DNA of 34,043 nucleotides. Origin: an uncultured Pelagibacteraceae bacterium. Its GTDB lineage: Bacteria > Pseudomonadota > Alphaproteobacteria > Pelagibacterales > Pelagibacteraceae. A model generated the notes under the pieces. The model searched no databases, was not told the origin of the DNA, and saw only the letters and a program-made list of their open reading frames with translations. Below, in pieces: positions 8,126-17,447 of this stretch. Numbering within the stretch: the stretch's first letter is position 1; each line of letters starts with the position of its first letter. The stretch is taken from assembly GCA_902603555.1 (NCBI GenBank), contig CACKVD010000010.1, positions 1-34,043 of the forward strand. The letters are read 5' to 3'. The position numbers and the translations under genes are program-made.

Positions 8126-8151
8126 AAATCCATAAATTAAGGATTTTATGG
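8126..8151 (+). promoter_or_regulatory. Two mutually exclusive hairpins over the start of the 8148 gene
   Basis: AAATCC (8126-8131) can pair with GGATTT (8141-8146), covering the only purine-rich stretch before the start. CCATAAA (8130-8136) can instead pair with TTTATGG (8145-8151), covering the ATG itself. The two stems share bases, so they compete. They may modulate translation, but short AT-rich stems arise easily by chance here. Confidence 0.25.
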
Positions 8152-8771
8152 CAAAATATAAATTAACCTGGAAAGACCTATCTTGGAATGACTTTAAGAT
8201 TTACCTTTTCGCACTCTTTAAAGCTTTTATTCCGAAGACAAAAATAAGCAATTTAGATGATCTTGAGAATTTTATACAATCCAAATCAGCTTGGGTTACA
8301 CAAGTAACACTTTATGGTTATTTAAAAACTAGAATGGGAACAAGGTACGTTCTTCATTTTGAAAATGATAAATTTATGGATTCTGTAAATCAAGCAAAAT
8401 GGAATATCTATTCTGTGGCTCTCCAAGATTTAACTTTTTTTACATTTTCTTATTTAAAAGTTAATTTAAATTATCATGAAACAGATAAGGCTAAAGAAAT
8501 TTTTTTTAAAATTTTAGATGATGAAACTTCAAATAAAATGCCATTAGATTTGATTGAAGAAACAAAACAAAATTTTAATGAAAGATTTAAAAATATTAAT
8601 TGGGAAAATTATTGTAATGATCTTCCATTCAATCCTAGTGCTTTATCACTATTTAAATGGGCACCAATAGCAGATGAACTTAAAACATTAGATCGAAAGA
8701 TAGTTTTGAATTCTATGATATTAAAGTGGGATATTGTAAAAAAAGAATTTACAGAGAGAGTAAAGTTTTAA
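8148..8771 (+). CDS. Conserved alphaproteobacterial protein of unknown function
   Basis: A 207-residue soluble protein without signal peptide or membrane segments. I recall near-identical cores in many alphaproteobacterial hypothetical proteins: an Ser/Ala-rich [20 protein letters not shown] stretch at about residues 49-68, then F(E/D)N/D and [15 protein letters not shown] at about 85-100. I know no biochemical function. It is divergent from the DUF4212/symporter operon (125 nt between starts) and tail-to-tail with acs, with stops overlapping by 4 nt. That placement inside the acetate module suggests, but does not show, a related role. Confidence 0.75.
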   Translation: MAKYKLTWKDLSWNDFKIYLFALFKAFIPKTKISNLDDLENFIQSKSAWVTQVTLYGYLKTRMGTRYVLHFENDKFMDSVNQAKWNIYSVALQDLTFFTFSYLKVNLNYHETDKAKEIFFKILDDETSNKMPLDLIEETKQNFNERFKNINWENYCNDLPFNPSALSLFKWAPIADELKTLDRKIVLNSMILKWDIVKKEFTERVKF

Positions 8772-10876
8772 GTATTTTTTCTATTTTCAACCAAACTAGT
8801 TACAACACTTGGATCAGCTAAAGTAGTTGTATCTCCTAATTGATCATGCTCATTGGCAGCAATCTTTCTCAAAATTCTTCTCATGATTTTCCCCGACCTT
8901 GTTTTTGGTAATCCAGGAGAAAAATGAATTAGATCTGGTGTTGCAAGTGGTCCTATTTGTTTTCTTACCCAAAGTTTTAAATCTCTCTCTAATTCTCCAG
9001 TTTCAGCTTCACCAGCATTTAAGGTTACATAACAATACAAACCATTACCTTTAATGTCGTGAGGGTATCCAACAACTGCTGCTTCGGCTACTTTTGGGTG
9101 AGCAACAAAGGCACTTTCAATTTCTGCAGTACCAAGGTTGTGGCCAGAAACAATAATTACATCATCTACTCTACCTGTAATCCAATAATATCCATCTTTG
9201 TCTCTCCTACATCCATCGCCGGTAAAATATTTTCCATCAAATTGAGAAAAATAAGTATCTATAAATCTTTGATGATCTCCATAAACAGTTCTCATTTGTC
9301 CAGGCCAAGATTGAGATATACAAAGTCTTCCCTCTCCAGCACCTTTGATTTCTTTACCATCTTTATCAACTAAAACAGGTTTAATTCCATAAAAAGGTTT
9401 TGTTGCAGAACCAGGTTTAAGTGGTATGGCACCAGTTTGTGGAGCTATTAAAATTCCTCCAGTTTCGGTTTGCCACCAAGTATCAACGATAGGACATTTT
9501 GAATTTCCAATAGTTTTAAAGTACCACATCCATGCTTCAGGGTTAATGGGTTCACCGACCGTTCCTAGTAATTTGAGAGATTTTCTTGATGTTTTGTTTA
9601 CTGGTCCGTCACCCTCTCTCATTAAAGCTCTAATTGCAGTTGGTGCAGTATAAAAAGTATTAACTTTAAATTTATCTACAATTTGCCACCATCTTGAACT
9701 GTCAGGATAATTAGGAACTCCCTCAAACATGATAGTTGTTGCACCATTAGATAAAGGGCCATAAATAATATAGCTATGTCCTGTTACCCACCCAATATCA
9801 GCTGTGCACCAATAAATATCTTTTGGTTTATAATTAAAAATATATTGATGTGTCATTGATGCATAAACCATATATCCACCAGTTGTGTGCAAAACACCTT
9901 TTGGTTTTCCTGTAGATCCAGACGTATATAGAATAAAGAGTGGGTCTTCAGCATTCATCTCTTCAGGGTCACAATGACTAGGCACATCCTTAATTAAATC
10001 ATGGTACCAAACATCTCTTTCGTTATTCCAAAAAACATAATTGCCAGTTCTTTTTACTACAATACATTTTTTTACATTTGGACAACTAGCCAAAGCTTCA
10101 TCTGTTGTTGATTTTAGTGGTATTGTTTTTCCACCTCTCACACCCTCATCAGCTGTAATTATATATTCAGACTCACAATCATTAACTCTTCCTGAAATTG
10201 ATTCTGCAGAAAATCCTCCAAAAATAATTGAGTGGACGGCACCAATTCTCGCACAGGCTAACATCAAAATTGCTAACTCTGGTATCATTGTTAAATATAT
10301 TGTTACCCTGTCTCCTTTTTTAATCCCTAGTTTTTTTAATCCATTTGCTGCTTTTGAAACTTTTTGATGAAGTTGTTTATATGAAATCTTTTGACTATCT
10401 TTTGGATCATCTCCTACCCAAATTATTGCAGTTTTGTCTTTTTTATCTTTTAAGTGTCTATCAATACAATTCGAAGAGGCATTAAGAGTGCCATCTTCAT
10501 ACCACTTTATTCTAACTTCATCCTTACTATACTTTACATCTTTGATTTTTTTGTAAGGTTTTATCCATGTAATTCTTTTTCCTTCTTTTTTCCAGAAATT
10601 ATTATTATTTTTAATCGACTCATTATATTTATTTTGATACTGAGATTTATTTGTCAAGCTACTTTTAATCCACTCTGGTCTAGTTTTAAAAACTAGTTCT
10701 TGAGATGAAGAATTATTATCAGTTTTTCCAATCTTTACTTTTTTGATTGATTTTTTTTTGCCTTTAGATTTTTTTCTAGAAATATTAAATTTTTTTGAGG
10801 ATTTTTTTTTAATTACTTTTCTTTTTTTTTTACTAGATCTGACTTTAGACTTTTTCTTTTTCTTTTTTTTTGGCAT
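8768..10876 (-). CDS. acs: Acetyl-CoA synthetase with a lysine-rich N-terminal extension
   Basis: AMP-forming acetate-CoA ligase, which converts acetate, ATP and CoA to acetyl-CoA. Motifs in order: QQYxxxYxxS-like [11 protein letters not shown] near residue 77, [14 protein letters not shown] (phosphate loop), DTWWQTETG (acetate pocket Trp), [14 protein letters not shown], and [17 protein letters not shown] near the C-terminus, which contains the Lys acetylated by Pat-type enzymes in relatives. The protein is 702 residues against about 650 usually. The extra part is the first ~55 residues, with about 27 Lys and 3 Arg in the first 51. No internal ATG lies near the domain start, so the tail is probably translated unless a TTG near residue 74 is used. 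It is last in the minus-strand run from tsaD. Confidence 0.96.
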   Translation of the reverse strand: MPKKKKKKKSKVRSSKKKRKVIKKKSSKKFNISRKKSKGKKKSIKKVKIGKTDNNSSSQELVFKTRPEWIKSSLTNKSQYQNKYNESIKNNNNFWKKEGKRITWIKPYKKIKDVKYSKDEVRIKWYEDGTLNASSNCIDRHLKDKKDKTAIIWVGDDPKDSQKISYKQLHQKVSKAANGLKKLGIKKGDRVTIYLTMIPELAILMLACARIGAVHSIIFGGFSAESISGRVNDCESEYIITADEGVRGGKTIPLKSTTDEALASCPNVKKCIVVKRTGNYVFWNNERDVWYHDLIKDVPSHCDPEEMNAEDPLFILYTSGSTGKPKGVLHTTGGYMVYASMTHQYIFNYKPKDIYWCTADIGWVTGHSYIIYGPLSNGATTIMFEGVPNYPDSSRWWQIVDKFKVNTFYTAPTAIRALMREGDGPVNKTSRKSLKLLGTVGEPINPEAWMWYFKTIGNSKCPIVDTWWQTETGGILIAPQTGAIPLKPGSATKPFYGIKPVLVDKDGKEIKGAGEGRLCISQSWPGQMRTVYGDHQRFIDTYFSQFDGKYFTGDGCRRDKDGYYWITGRVDDVIIVSGHNLGTAEIESAFVAHPKVAEAAVVGYPHDIKGNGLYCYVTLNAGEAETGELERDLKLWVRKQIGPLATPDLIHFSPGLPKTRSGKIMRRILRKIAANEHDQLGDTTTLADPSVVTSLVENRKNT

Positions 10877-10888
10877 AATTGTTTTTAT

Positions 10889-11302
10889 CTAAATCTTACC
10901 CATCTTATTTAAGATTTTCCAGCTTTTAGAGTCTATTGGCATTACTGATAATCGACTTTGCTTTATTAAAGATAAGTGGCTTAATTGCTTATTTTTTTTG
11001 ATTTCCTCTAAAGAAACTGGTTTATCCAGTTTTTTTAAAAACTTAACAGTAACAGCCACAAACTGACCAGATTGGTCTGTTTTATCTAAGTAGTGCTCTT
11101 TTATTACCTCAACAATTCCAACAATTTCTTTACCAATGTTTGAATGATAAAAAAAACATTGATCACCTTTTTTCATGTTTCTTAAATTTTTAGCAGCTTG
11201 ATAGTTTCTCACACCATCCCAAGGGGCACCTTTATCTCCTGCTTTTATTTGTTGGTTTAAAGACCAAACGTCAGGCTCGGATTTCATTAACCAATAATTC
11301 AT
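10889..11302 (-). CDS. EVE domain protein
   Basis: A 137-residue protein covering a single EVE domain, a PUA-like fold that recognises modified bases; the eukaryotic relative is thymocyte nuclear protein 1. Family marks are the opening MNYWLMKSEPDVWS, then GAPWDGVRNYQAAKNLRNM and MKKGDQCFFYHSN. Bacterial stand-alone members are uncharacterised; involvement in tRNA or DNA modification readout has been proposed for the family. It starts 3 nt after the methyltransferase gene and ends 12 nt before acs, so all are likely co-transcribed. In this operon the neighbours tsaD (tRNA t6A) and a methyltransferase make a link to nucleic-acid modification attractive (inference). Confidence 0.9.
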   Translation of the reverse strand: MNYWLMKSEPDVWSLNQQIKAGDKGAPWDGVRNYQAAKNLRNMKKGDQCFFYHSNIGKEIVGIVEVIKEHYLDKTDQSGQFVAVTVKFLKKLDKPVSLEEIKKNKQLSHLSLIKQSRLSVMPIDSKSWKILNKMGKI

Positions 11303-11305
11303 TTT

Positions 11306-13310
11306 TTAATTTATTACCTTTCTTACCCAAAATTGATACATATTAGCAAAAGCATCTTGATTATTTAATTCAAATTTATTCCAATTATCAAAAGAAATAT
11401 TTTTTTCATCATTAGGAAAAGATTTAGAAAATTTAGCTTTGATCAATGGGTTTCTGAAACCAAGAAATTCTAAATTTAATTTTTTTAACATATTTGATAT
11501 TTCAGGTATAGTAAAACAGTGTTCTTGAACATGAAACATTAAATCTCTAGCCATAGATGTTGAATAAAAATCATTATTATAAAATATTTTCTGAAATAAT
11601 TGACCATCTTTTTTTTTTAAAAATTAATTCTCTAAAATTTCTAATATCCTCAGTTGAATTTTTAATTTTTTTTTCTTTAATTAATTCTTTTATTTTAATT
11701 ATATGTTGTCTTGCTAACTTACTGTAAAGACCTAACTTCAAAAAACCATGAGGCTCTAGTGCATTAGTAAGTTCTTTTAGACCTTTAAGTGGATCTTTCA
11801 TATGGTGTAGAGTTCCTACACACTCTATGATATCAAATTTTCTTTTTAAATTTTTTAACTGCAAAATATCTGTATGTAAAAATTCTATATTTTTTAAACC
11901 TAACTCTGTTGTTTTTCTTTTCGCATAAGCGAGGCTCGATAGACTAAGATCGATACCTAATATATTTGCATTTAGATACGTCCGAGCAGATATTATATGT
12001 TTTCCAGTTCCACATCCTGCAATAAGAACATTTGGATTATTAAAATTGATATTATTAATTTCTATTTTGTTAGGCCTAATCTCATTATTAAGTACAAACA
12101 AAAAATCAGAGGATAAATTTTTATTAGCATGTTTCCATCTGGGATAGGGATGTTCTTCGTATTGCTTACGAACTTTTATTGAGACAGATTCAGTAATTTT
12201 ACCAGAAGATTTTATAGAGTTTATTAATTCTAATTCATTCAGTGGTTCTTTAATATGAGTGGAAATTAAATTATTGAAAAAAATATTTTCAGATTTGTGA
12301 TTCAATAATTTGTTTGTGATTTTTTTTGAAGTATATAAGGGCATGTAACAACCCAAAATTGCTATTTCTAATTCATCGATTTCGTTTTTATTTGTTATTC
12401 CAATTTTCAACTGGTTTATTCTATCAATCTCTTCTTTGGATTGAAAAAAAACAAATTCATTGAGAAAGCTCTGTTCAGCAATAGAAACAATAAAGTTAAA
12501 ATATTTATTTAAAAAATTTTGATTTGAGTCAAAATCGGTAAAAAGTATTTCACATCTAAGTTTAGTAATTAATTTTTCAAAAAATTTATCTGTTATTAAA
12601 GATTTCTGAAGAATTAATAGTAAAAGTTCCTCATCCAACAAATTTTGGATAATCTCATTTTTCAAAAGTAGAGAATTTGAACTTATTAACTGATTTATCT
12701 GATCTTCACATTTTTCATCGAATAAAAGTAATTTCGCATTATGTGCAATATCAGTATGATCAATATTGTTACCTTTAAATAAAAATAAAAATAAGTTCTT
12801 TAAGTTAGTTTTATCCGTTTCAGTTATATTCACTATTCGAAATAATCTTAATAAATTTGAGAGGGCGTTTACTATAATTATATTTTCAGGATCAATTTGA
12901 ATTGCTTTTTGATAACAATTCATTGCTTTTTGATGATTTCCTAATTCTGTTTGTAAGTTACCAAGATTCAAATGAGCTTGAATATAATTTGGATTAATTG
13001 AAATTGCCTTTTCAAAACTATTAATTGCAGCTTGGTGCTCTCCTAACTTTTGGAATACCATTCCAAGATTATTGTGTATTTTTATATCATTTGGATTAAT
13101 CTGGATTGCCTTTTGAAAAAAAGGTTTTGCTAAATCAGGTTTGTTATTTTGCCCTAATAAAGTTCCTAGATGAAGAATTGACTCAAAATGATTGGGATTA
13201 ATTTTTAAAACTTCTTTATAAAGATTTTCAGCATTTTTAAGATTATTTTTTTTATGATTTTCAAAGGCTAAAATAAAAACTTCATTTAAAGTCAATTTTT
13301 TTTTATTCAT
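11306..13310 (-). pseudogene. TPR-repeat SAM-dependent methyltransferase, frameshifted as sequenced
   Basis: Two adjacent frames form one gene. 13310-11577 encodes 577 residues: about four tetratricopeptide repeats (residues ~5-150, units ending in DPxN-like INPNxxxxHxNLG), a helical middle, and a class I methyltransferase domain with motif I NVLIAGCGTGKH near residue 427, DIIECVGTLHHM and GFLKLGLYSKLAR. The frame then stops, but the next frame (open to 11306) carries the expected end: DFYSTSMARDLMFHVQEH through MYQFW. The break is a run of ten A on the coding strand (plus-strand T 11609-11618); nine A would restore one protein of 667 residues. Substrate unknown. Whether this is a sequencing error, a slippage site or a real mutation cannot be decided here. 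Confidence 0.85.
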
Positions 13311-13319
13311 TTATTTCAA

Positions 13320-14394
13320 TTACAGTTTTACTCCCGCACCTTTAAGAAAAGTTGCATTTTCATCTAATGGCCATCTTGGCTTGGCTGGATGATCTAAATT
13401 ATTAAATTGTTTTTTCTTAAATTTTTCTAATCCAACTAATGCAATCATCGCTGCGTTATCACCACAAAACTCTATAGGAGGAAATATACTTTGGTAGTTT
13501 TTTTCTATACATAGTTTCTCTAACATTAATCTAATATTTTTATTTGCAGCTACGCCTCCTGCTACTACAAATTTTTTTTCTTTTATTTCGTTTTCTTTTT
13601 TCAAATTCATCAAATGCTATCTTGGTTTTTTTATATAATATATCCTCAACAGTTTTTTGAAAAGATGCAGCAAGATCAAATTTTTCCTGATCAGTTTTAA
13701 TATTTTTGGTAATTTTTAAAATTGAAGTTTTAAGACCTGCAAAAGATAAATTACACCCACCTTTGTTAAAAATCGGTTTTGGTAAGTCATATTTATTTGG
13801 ATCTCCTTTTTTAGCTAGAATTTCAATTTGTGGACCGCCAGGAAATTCTATCCCTAAAAGTTTTGCTGTTTTATCAAAAGCTTCACCTAAAGCATCATCA
13901 ATAGTTGTACCTAATCTTTTATATTTTCCGAGTCCCTGAACACTTAAAAACTGCGAATGACCTCCAGAAATTAGTAAAACCAAATATGGATAATCTAATT
14001 TTGAATTAAGCTTTGGACTCAATGCATGACCTTCTAGATGGTTGACTGCAATGAAAGGTTTGTTTAATGATAATGCAAAAGCCTTACCAAAACTTAAGCC
14101 TACTGATAAGCAAACAATTAATCCTGGACCAGCCGTGGCAGCTATAGCGTCTATTTCTTCAATTTTGCATCGACTATCATCTATTGCTTTTTGAACAATC
14201 CAATCTATTTTTTCAATATGAGATCGTGCTGCTAATTCAGGAACAACTCCACCAAATTCTTTATGAATGTCAATTTGGCTTGAAATAATATTTGATAAAA
14301 CTACTGGTGTTCCTTGTTCATTTTCAGTTATTAGCGATGCAGCTGTTTCATCACAACTTGACTCTATTCCTAGAATTAAGGTTTTTTTACTCAT
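13320..14394 (-). pseudogene. tsaD: tRNA N6-adenosine threonylcarbamoyltransferase (TsaD/Gcp/YgjD), frameshifted as sequenced
   Basis: It transfers the threonylcarbamoyl group to A37 of ANN-decoding tRNAs with TsaB and TsaE, a function essential in most bacteria. Frame one (14394-13540) holds LGIESSCDETAAS, the metal motif HLEGH, LLISGGHSQF, IDDALGEAFDKTAKLL and SFAGLKTS. Frame two (13613-13320) holds VVAGGVAANKNIR and the metal Asp in FCGDNAAMIAL. Removing one base gives 357 residues, a normal length. The extra base lies between 13572 and 13601. The A6 run at 13596-13601 is the likeliest site, since it gives EFEKENEIKEKKFVVAGG; the A8 run at 13572-13579 is the alternative. Divergent from hemC, a common alphaproteobacterial arrangement. 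Confidence 0.92.
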
Positions 14395-14450
14395 TCAAAT
14401 AGTTTTTATTAACTGTACAATCCCAATACAAGTAAGAAATAAATTTATTT

Positions 14451-15368
14451 ATGAATATGAAAATAATAATTGGATCAAGAGGGAGTAAGTTGGCATTAAT
14501 TTATGCTCAAATAGCAAAAAATAAGATTTTACAAAATACAGATTTAAGTAGTGATGATATTGTAATCAAAAAAATTACCACAAAAGGTGATCAGGTTCAG
14601 AATCAGAGACTTTCTGAAGTAGGTGGTAAAGGTTTATTTTCATCTAATATTGAAAAAGAATTATTAGATAAAAAAATCGATATAGCAGTGCATGCTTTAA
14701 AAGATTTACCTATCATCAAGTCTAAAGGTTTAGTAGTTGAGGCATTTTTAGAAAGAAATGATCCAAGAGAAATTTTAATTTCAATTAATAAAAAAAAACT
14801 TAAAGATTTAAAACCAAACGCAGTTATTGGTACTTCTTCATATAGAAGAGAATTTCAAATTAAAAAACTCAGATCAGATATTAAATGTAAACTCATAAGA
14901 GGTAATATTGATACTAGAATTAAAAAATTAAATGAAGGATTATATGATGCTATTATATTGTCATATGCTGGAATTAAATCTTTAAATATAGCTGACCAGA
15001 TTTCAGAAATATTTTCAGTACAAGAATTAATTCCAAGCGCTGGTCAAGGTGTTATATCTCTTCAATGTAGAGAAGATGATAATAGGATAATATCTATATT
15101 AAAAAAAACAAATCATAGCGAAACCCATCAAAGAATTAGTGCAGAACGGAATGTTTTAAAAGTTTTAGAGGGGGATTGTGAGACTGCTGTCGGAGTACAT
15201 GCTACAGTCGAAGGTAGTGAAGTTGTTTTGGAGGCTGAACTTTTTTCTTTAGATGGTACATCTAGATTTTATGAAAAAAAATCCTCTAAAATTGAAAATG
15301 CAAAGGAACTTGGTAAAGATGTAGGGCAAATATTAAAAACAAAATCTAATAATACTTATAAAAAATAA
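14451..15368 (+). CDS. hemC: Hydroxymethylbilane synthase (porphobilinogen deaminase)
   Basis: It polymerises four porphobilinogens to hydroxymethylbilane in haem synthesis. It has 305 residues with the family opening KIIIGSRGSKLAL, VGGKGLFSSNIEKELL, AVHALKDLP (catalytic Asp region), VIGTSSYRRE, RGNIDTRIKKL and IPSAGQGVI. In LEGDCETAVGVHA the Cys is the expected attachment site of the dipyrromethane cofactor. A second ATG two codons in (14457) is an equally possible start. It heads a tight plus-strand run hemC-hemD-mscS-yggT-folD, with one base between hemC and hemD. Confidence 0.97.
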   Translation: MNMKIIIGSRGSKLALIYAQIAKNKILQNTDLSSDDIVIKKITTKGDQVQNQRLSEVGGKGLFSSNIEKELLDKKIDIAVHALKDLPIIKSKGLVVEAFLERNDPREILISINKKKLKDLKPNAVIGTSSYRREFQIKKLRSDIKCKLIRGNIDTRIKKLNEGLYDAIILSYAGIKSLNIADQISEIFSVQELIPSAGQGVISLQCREDDNRIISILKKTNHSETHQRISAERNVLKVLEGDCETAVGVHATVEGSEVVLEAELFSLDGTSRFYEKKSSKIENAKELGKDVGQILKTKSNNTYKK

Positions 15369-15369
15369 C

Positions 15370-16068
15370 ATGCATATTTTATTAACTAGACCTTTTGAAG
15401 ATTGTTCTGAAATGATTTTAAAGTTCCAATCTTTAGGAAATGAAGTATCTCATCTTCCTTTATTAAGGATAGATAAAGTGAATTATGACGAGACTGATTT
15501 GTTAAGTCTAAAAGGAATTATTTTCACTAGTGCTAATGCAGTAAAATTTTTAGATGTTAAAAAAATTGATAAAAATCTATTATGTTTTTGTGTAGGTAAT
15601 GCCACAGAAAAAAAAGCCAGAGCTGTTGGTTTTCAAAATGTTATTTCAGCCGAGGGAAATGTTGAAAATTTAAAAGAACTAATTCTACAAAATTTTGATC
15701 AAAAAGATGGAAAAATAATTTATGTAAGTGGAGAAATAATTTCAGTTGATTTAGATCAACAATTGTTGAAAGAAGGATATAATATTAAAAGAATTATTAA
15801 TTATAGGACTAACCATAATGTAAATTTTAATGATAAGTTTGTTAAACAATTAAAGCTTAACATGCCAGATGCAGTATATGTTTATTCTCAAAATAGTGCT
15901 TTAAGTTTCTTAAAATTTATTAAACTTTATCAGTCCGAAAGCCTTTGGATGAACACTAATTTAATGTGTATAGGTGAAAAAACATCCGCTATATTGAACG
16001 AAATTAAATGGAAAAAAATATTTCTTTTTAATCCTGGAGAAGAAGAGTTTTTGTTATATAAAATTTAG
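15370..16068 (+). CDS. hemD: Uroporphyrinogen-III synthase
   Basis: It closes and inverts ring D of hydroxymethylbilane to give uroporphyrinogen III. The family is poorly conserved, but this 232-residue protein has the typical opening HILLTRPFEDCSEM, GIIFTSANAVKFL near residue 50, CVGNATEKKARAVGF, a first-lobe end near IYVSGEIISVDL, and AVYVYSQNSALSFLKF with CIGEKTSAIL in the second lobe. The position one base after hemC supports the call strongly. No membrane segments. Confidence 0.93.
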   Translation: MHILLTRPFEDCSEMILKFQSLGNEVSHLPLLRIDKVNYDETDLLSLKGIIFTSANAVKFLDVKKIDKNLLCFCVGNATEKKARAVGFQNVISAEGNVENLKELILQNFDQKDGKIIYVSGEIISVDLDQQLLKEGYNIKRIINYRTNHNVNFNDKFVKQLKLNMPDAVYVYSQNSALSFLKFIKLYQSESLWMNTNLMCIGEKTSAILNEIKWKKIFLFNPGEEEFLLYKI

Positions 16069-16070
16069 AT

Positions 16071-17156
16071 ATGGAACTTTTTAATAATTTTTCTGAAATA
16101 TTTTTATCAGTATGGAACAAAGGAATTTTAGGAGTAGATATATTTCAAATATTAATTGGAATAGGTATCTTTTTAATATTTTTAATTTTTAGAGGCATAA
16201 TTAGTAAACTTATTATCAAGAAGTTAGAAATTATTTCTAAGAGAACTACAAATAAACTTGATGATACTTTTGTTTCTTCTTTAATAGGACCTGCTAGATT
16301 TTTACCAATTGTTTTAGGTTTTTTTATTGCAAGTTATTACATGACCTTTTCATTAGAGGGTCGTGAAATTGTTGATACAATTAACAGAACGTTAATAACG
16401 ATTTTGATTTTTTGGGTTATTCACCAAATTATTGAACCAGTTTCTTATATTTTAAGTGGACTTGATAAACTTTTAACTAGGGAATTAATTGGATGGATTA
16501 TTAAATCCTTAAAGATATTAATTTTTATATTAGGTCTAGCTGCTGTTTTAGAATTGTGGGGGATAAAAATTGGACCGATTATAGCTGGTCTAGGTTTGTT
16601 TGGTGTTGCAGTTGCTTTAGGTGCACAAGATTTATTTAAAAATTTAATTTCAGGAATTTTAGTACTTGTTGAAAAAAGATTCAAAATAGGTGACTGGATT
16701 TTGGTAGATGGAATTATTGAGGGTATTGTTGAAAAAATTGGATTTCGTTCAACAACTATTAGAAAATTTGATAAATCATTAGCAATTATTCCGAATTTCC
16801 AATTTGCAGAAAATGCTGTTGTTAATGTTAGTGAAACTTCAAACTGGTTGATAAGTTGGATTATAACCCTTCAATACGACACAACAGTCGATCAATTAAA
16901 AACAATTAGGAATCAAATAGAAGACCATATTAAAAAAAGTGATGATTTTAATACGAGCATAGGTATTGCAGTAAGAGTTGATAAATTTTCTGATAGTTCA
17001 ATTGATATGTATGTTCGTTGTTTTACAAAATCTGATAGTTGGAATGAATGGCTTTCTGTAAAAGAGAAATTAGCTATTGAAATTAAACAAATTGTAGAGA
17101 GCAATAAAGCTTCATTCGCATTTCCAAGTTCTTCAATTTATATTGAAAAAAAATGA
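16071..17156 (+). CDS. Mechanosensitive channel of the MscS family
   Basis: A 361-residue inner membrane protein that should open under membrane tension to release osmolytes. About four hydrophobic spans occupy residues ~15-175; the last is the pore-lining helix, with the Gly/Ala-packed segment IIAGLGLFGVAVALGAQDLFKNLISG typical of MscS TM3 (two parts of it exceed any chance match). The soluble beta domain follows, with RFKIGDWILVDGIIEGIVEKIGFRST and IPNFQFAENAVVN. It lies 2 nt after hemD and overlaps the next gene by 4 nt (ATGA). Confidence 0.94.
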   Translation: MELFNNFSEIFLSVWNKGILGVDIFQILIGIGIFLIFLIFRGIISKLIIKKLEIISKRTTNKLDDTFVSSLIGPARFLPIVLGFFIASYYMTFSLEGREIVDTINRTLITILIFWVIHQIIEPVSYILSGLDKLLTRELIGWIIKSLKILIFILGLAAVLELWGIKIGPIIAGLGLFGVAVALGAQDLFKNLISGILVLVEKRFKIGDWILVDGIIEGIVEKIGFRSTTIRKFDKSLAIIPNFQFAENAVVNVSETSNWLISWIITLQYDTTVDQLKTIRNQIEDHIKKSDDFNTSIGIAVRVDKFSDSSIDMYVRCFTKSDSWNEWLSVKEKLAIEIKQIVESNKASFAFPSSSIYIEKK

Positions 17157-17443
17157 TCGCCATTTTTTATTTGATTTTGCAAATACTTAAACTTTATTCT
17201 TATGTGGTAATAGCCAATGTAATTATTAGCTGGTTAATAGCTTTTAATATTTTGAATACTCAAAATAGGTTCGTTTATTCTATTTTAGAGTTAAGTTATC
17301 GACTCACCGATCCAATATTGAATAAAATAAGACGTTTTTTACCTAATTTAGGTTCACTTGATATATCCCCAATAATTTTACTTCTATTGATTTGGTTTAT
17401 AGAAATGTGTATGAAGCTCTACATTGCACCAATGATATTCTAA
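17153..17443 (+). CDS. YggT family membrane protein
   Basis: A 96-residue protein with two hydrophobic spans flanking the diagnostic YggT loop, LTDPILNKIRRFLPNLGSLD, and an N-terminal VVIANVIISWLIAFN segment. Its start overlaps the mscS-like stop (ATGA), implying coupled translation. Pairing with a mechanosensitive channel fits reports connecting YggT proteins with osmotic stress, but the molecular role is unknown. In several alphaproteobacteria a yggT gene precedes folD, as here. Confidence 0.9.
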   Translation: MIAIFYLILQILKLYSYVVIANVIISWLIAFNILNTQNRFVYSILELSYRLTDPILNKIRRFLPNLGSLDISPIILLLLIWFIEMCMKLYIAPMIF

Positions 17444-17447
17444 ATTT

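Noticed and set aside
9059..10696. Several plus-strand frames of 75-108 codons opposite acs
   Set aside because: Low-complexity mirror translations of a well-conserved gene; none has a family motif or ribosome binding site.
10740..10876. Poly-purine stretch of the acs start considered as non-coding low-complexity DNA with a shorter Acs
   Set aside because: The frame stays open with Ser/Arg/Ile codons interrupting the Lys codons, begins with ATG and reaches the enzyme without a closer ATG; kept as coding but flagged as a finding.
12890..13240. Repeated DNA of about 102-base period
   Set aside because: These are the coding repeats of tetratricopeptide units (34 residues each), not a CRISPR or mobile repeat; units are diverged and in frame.
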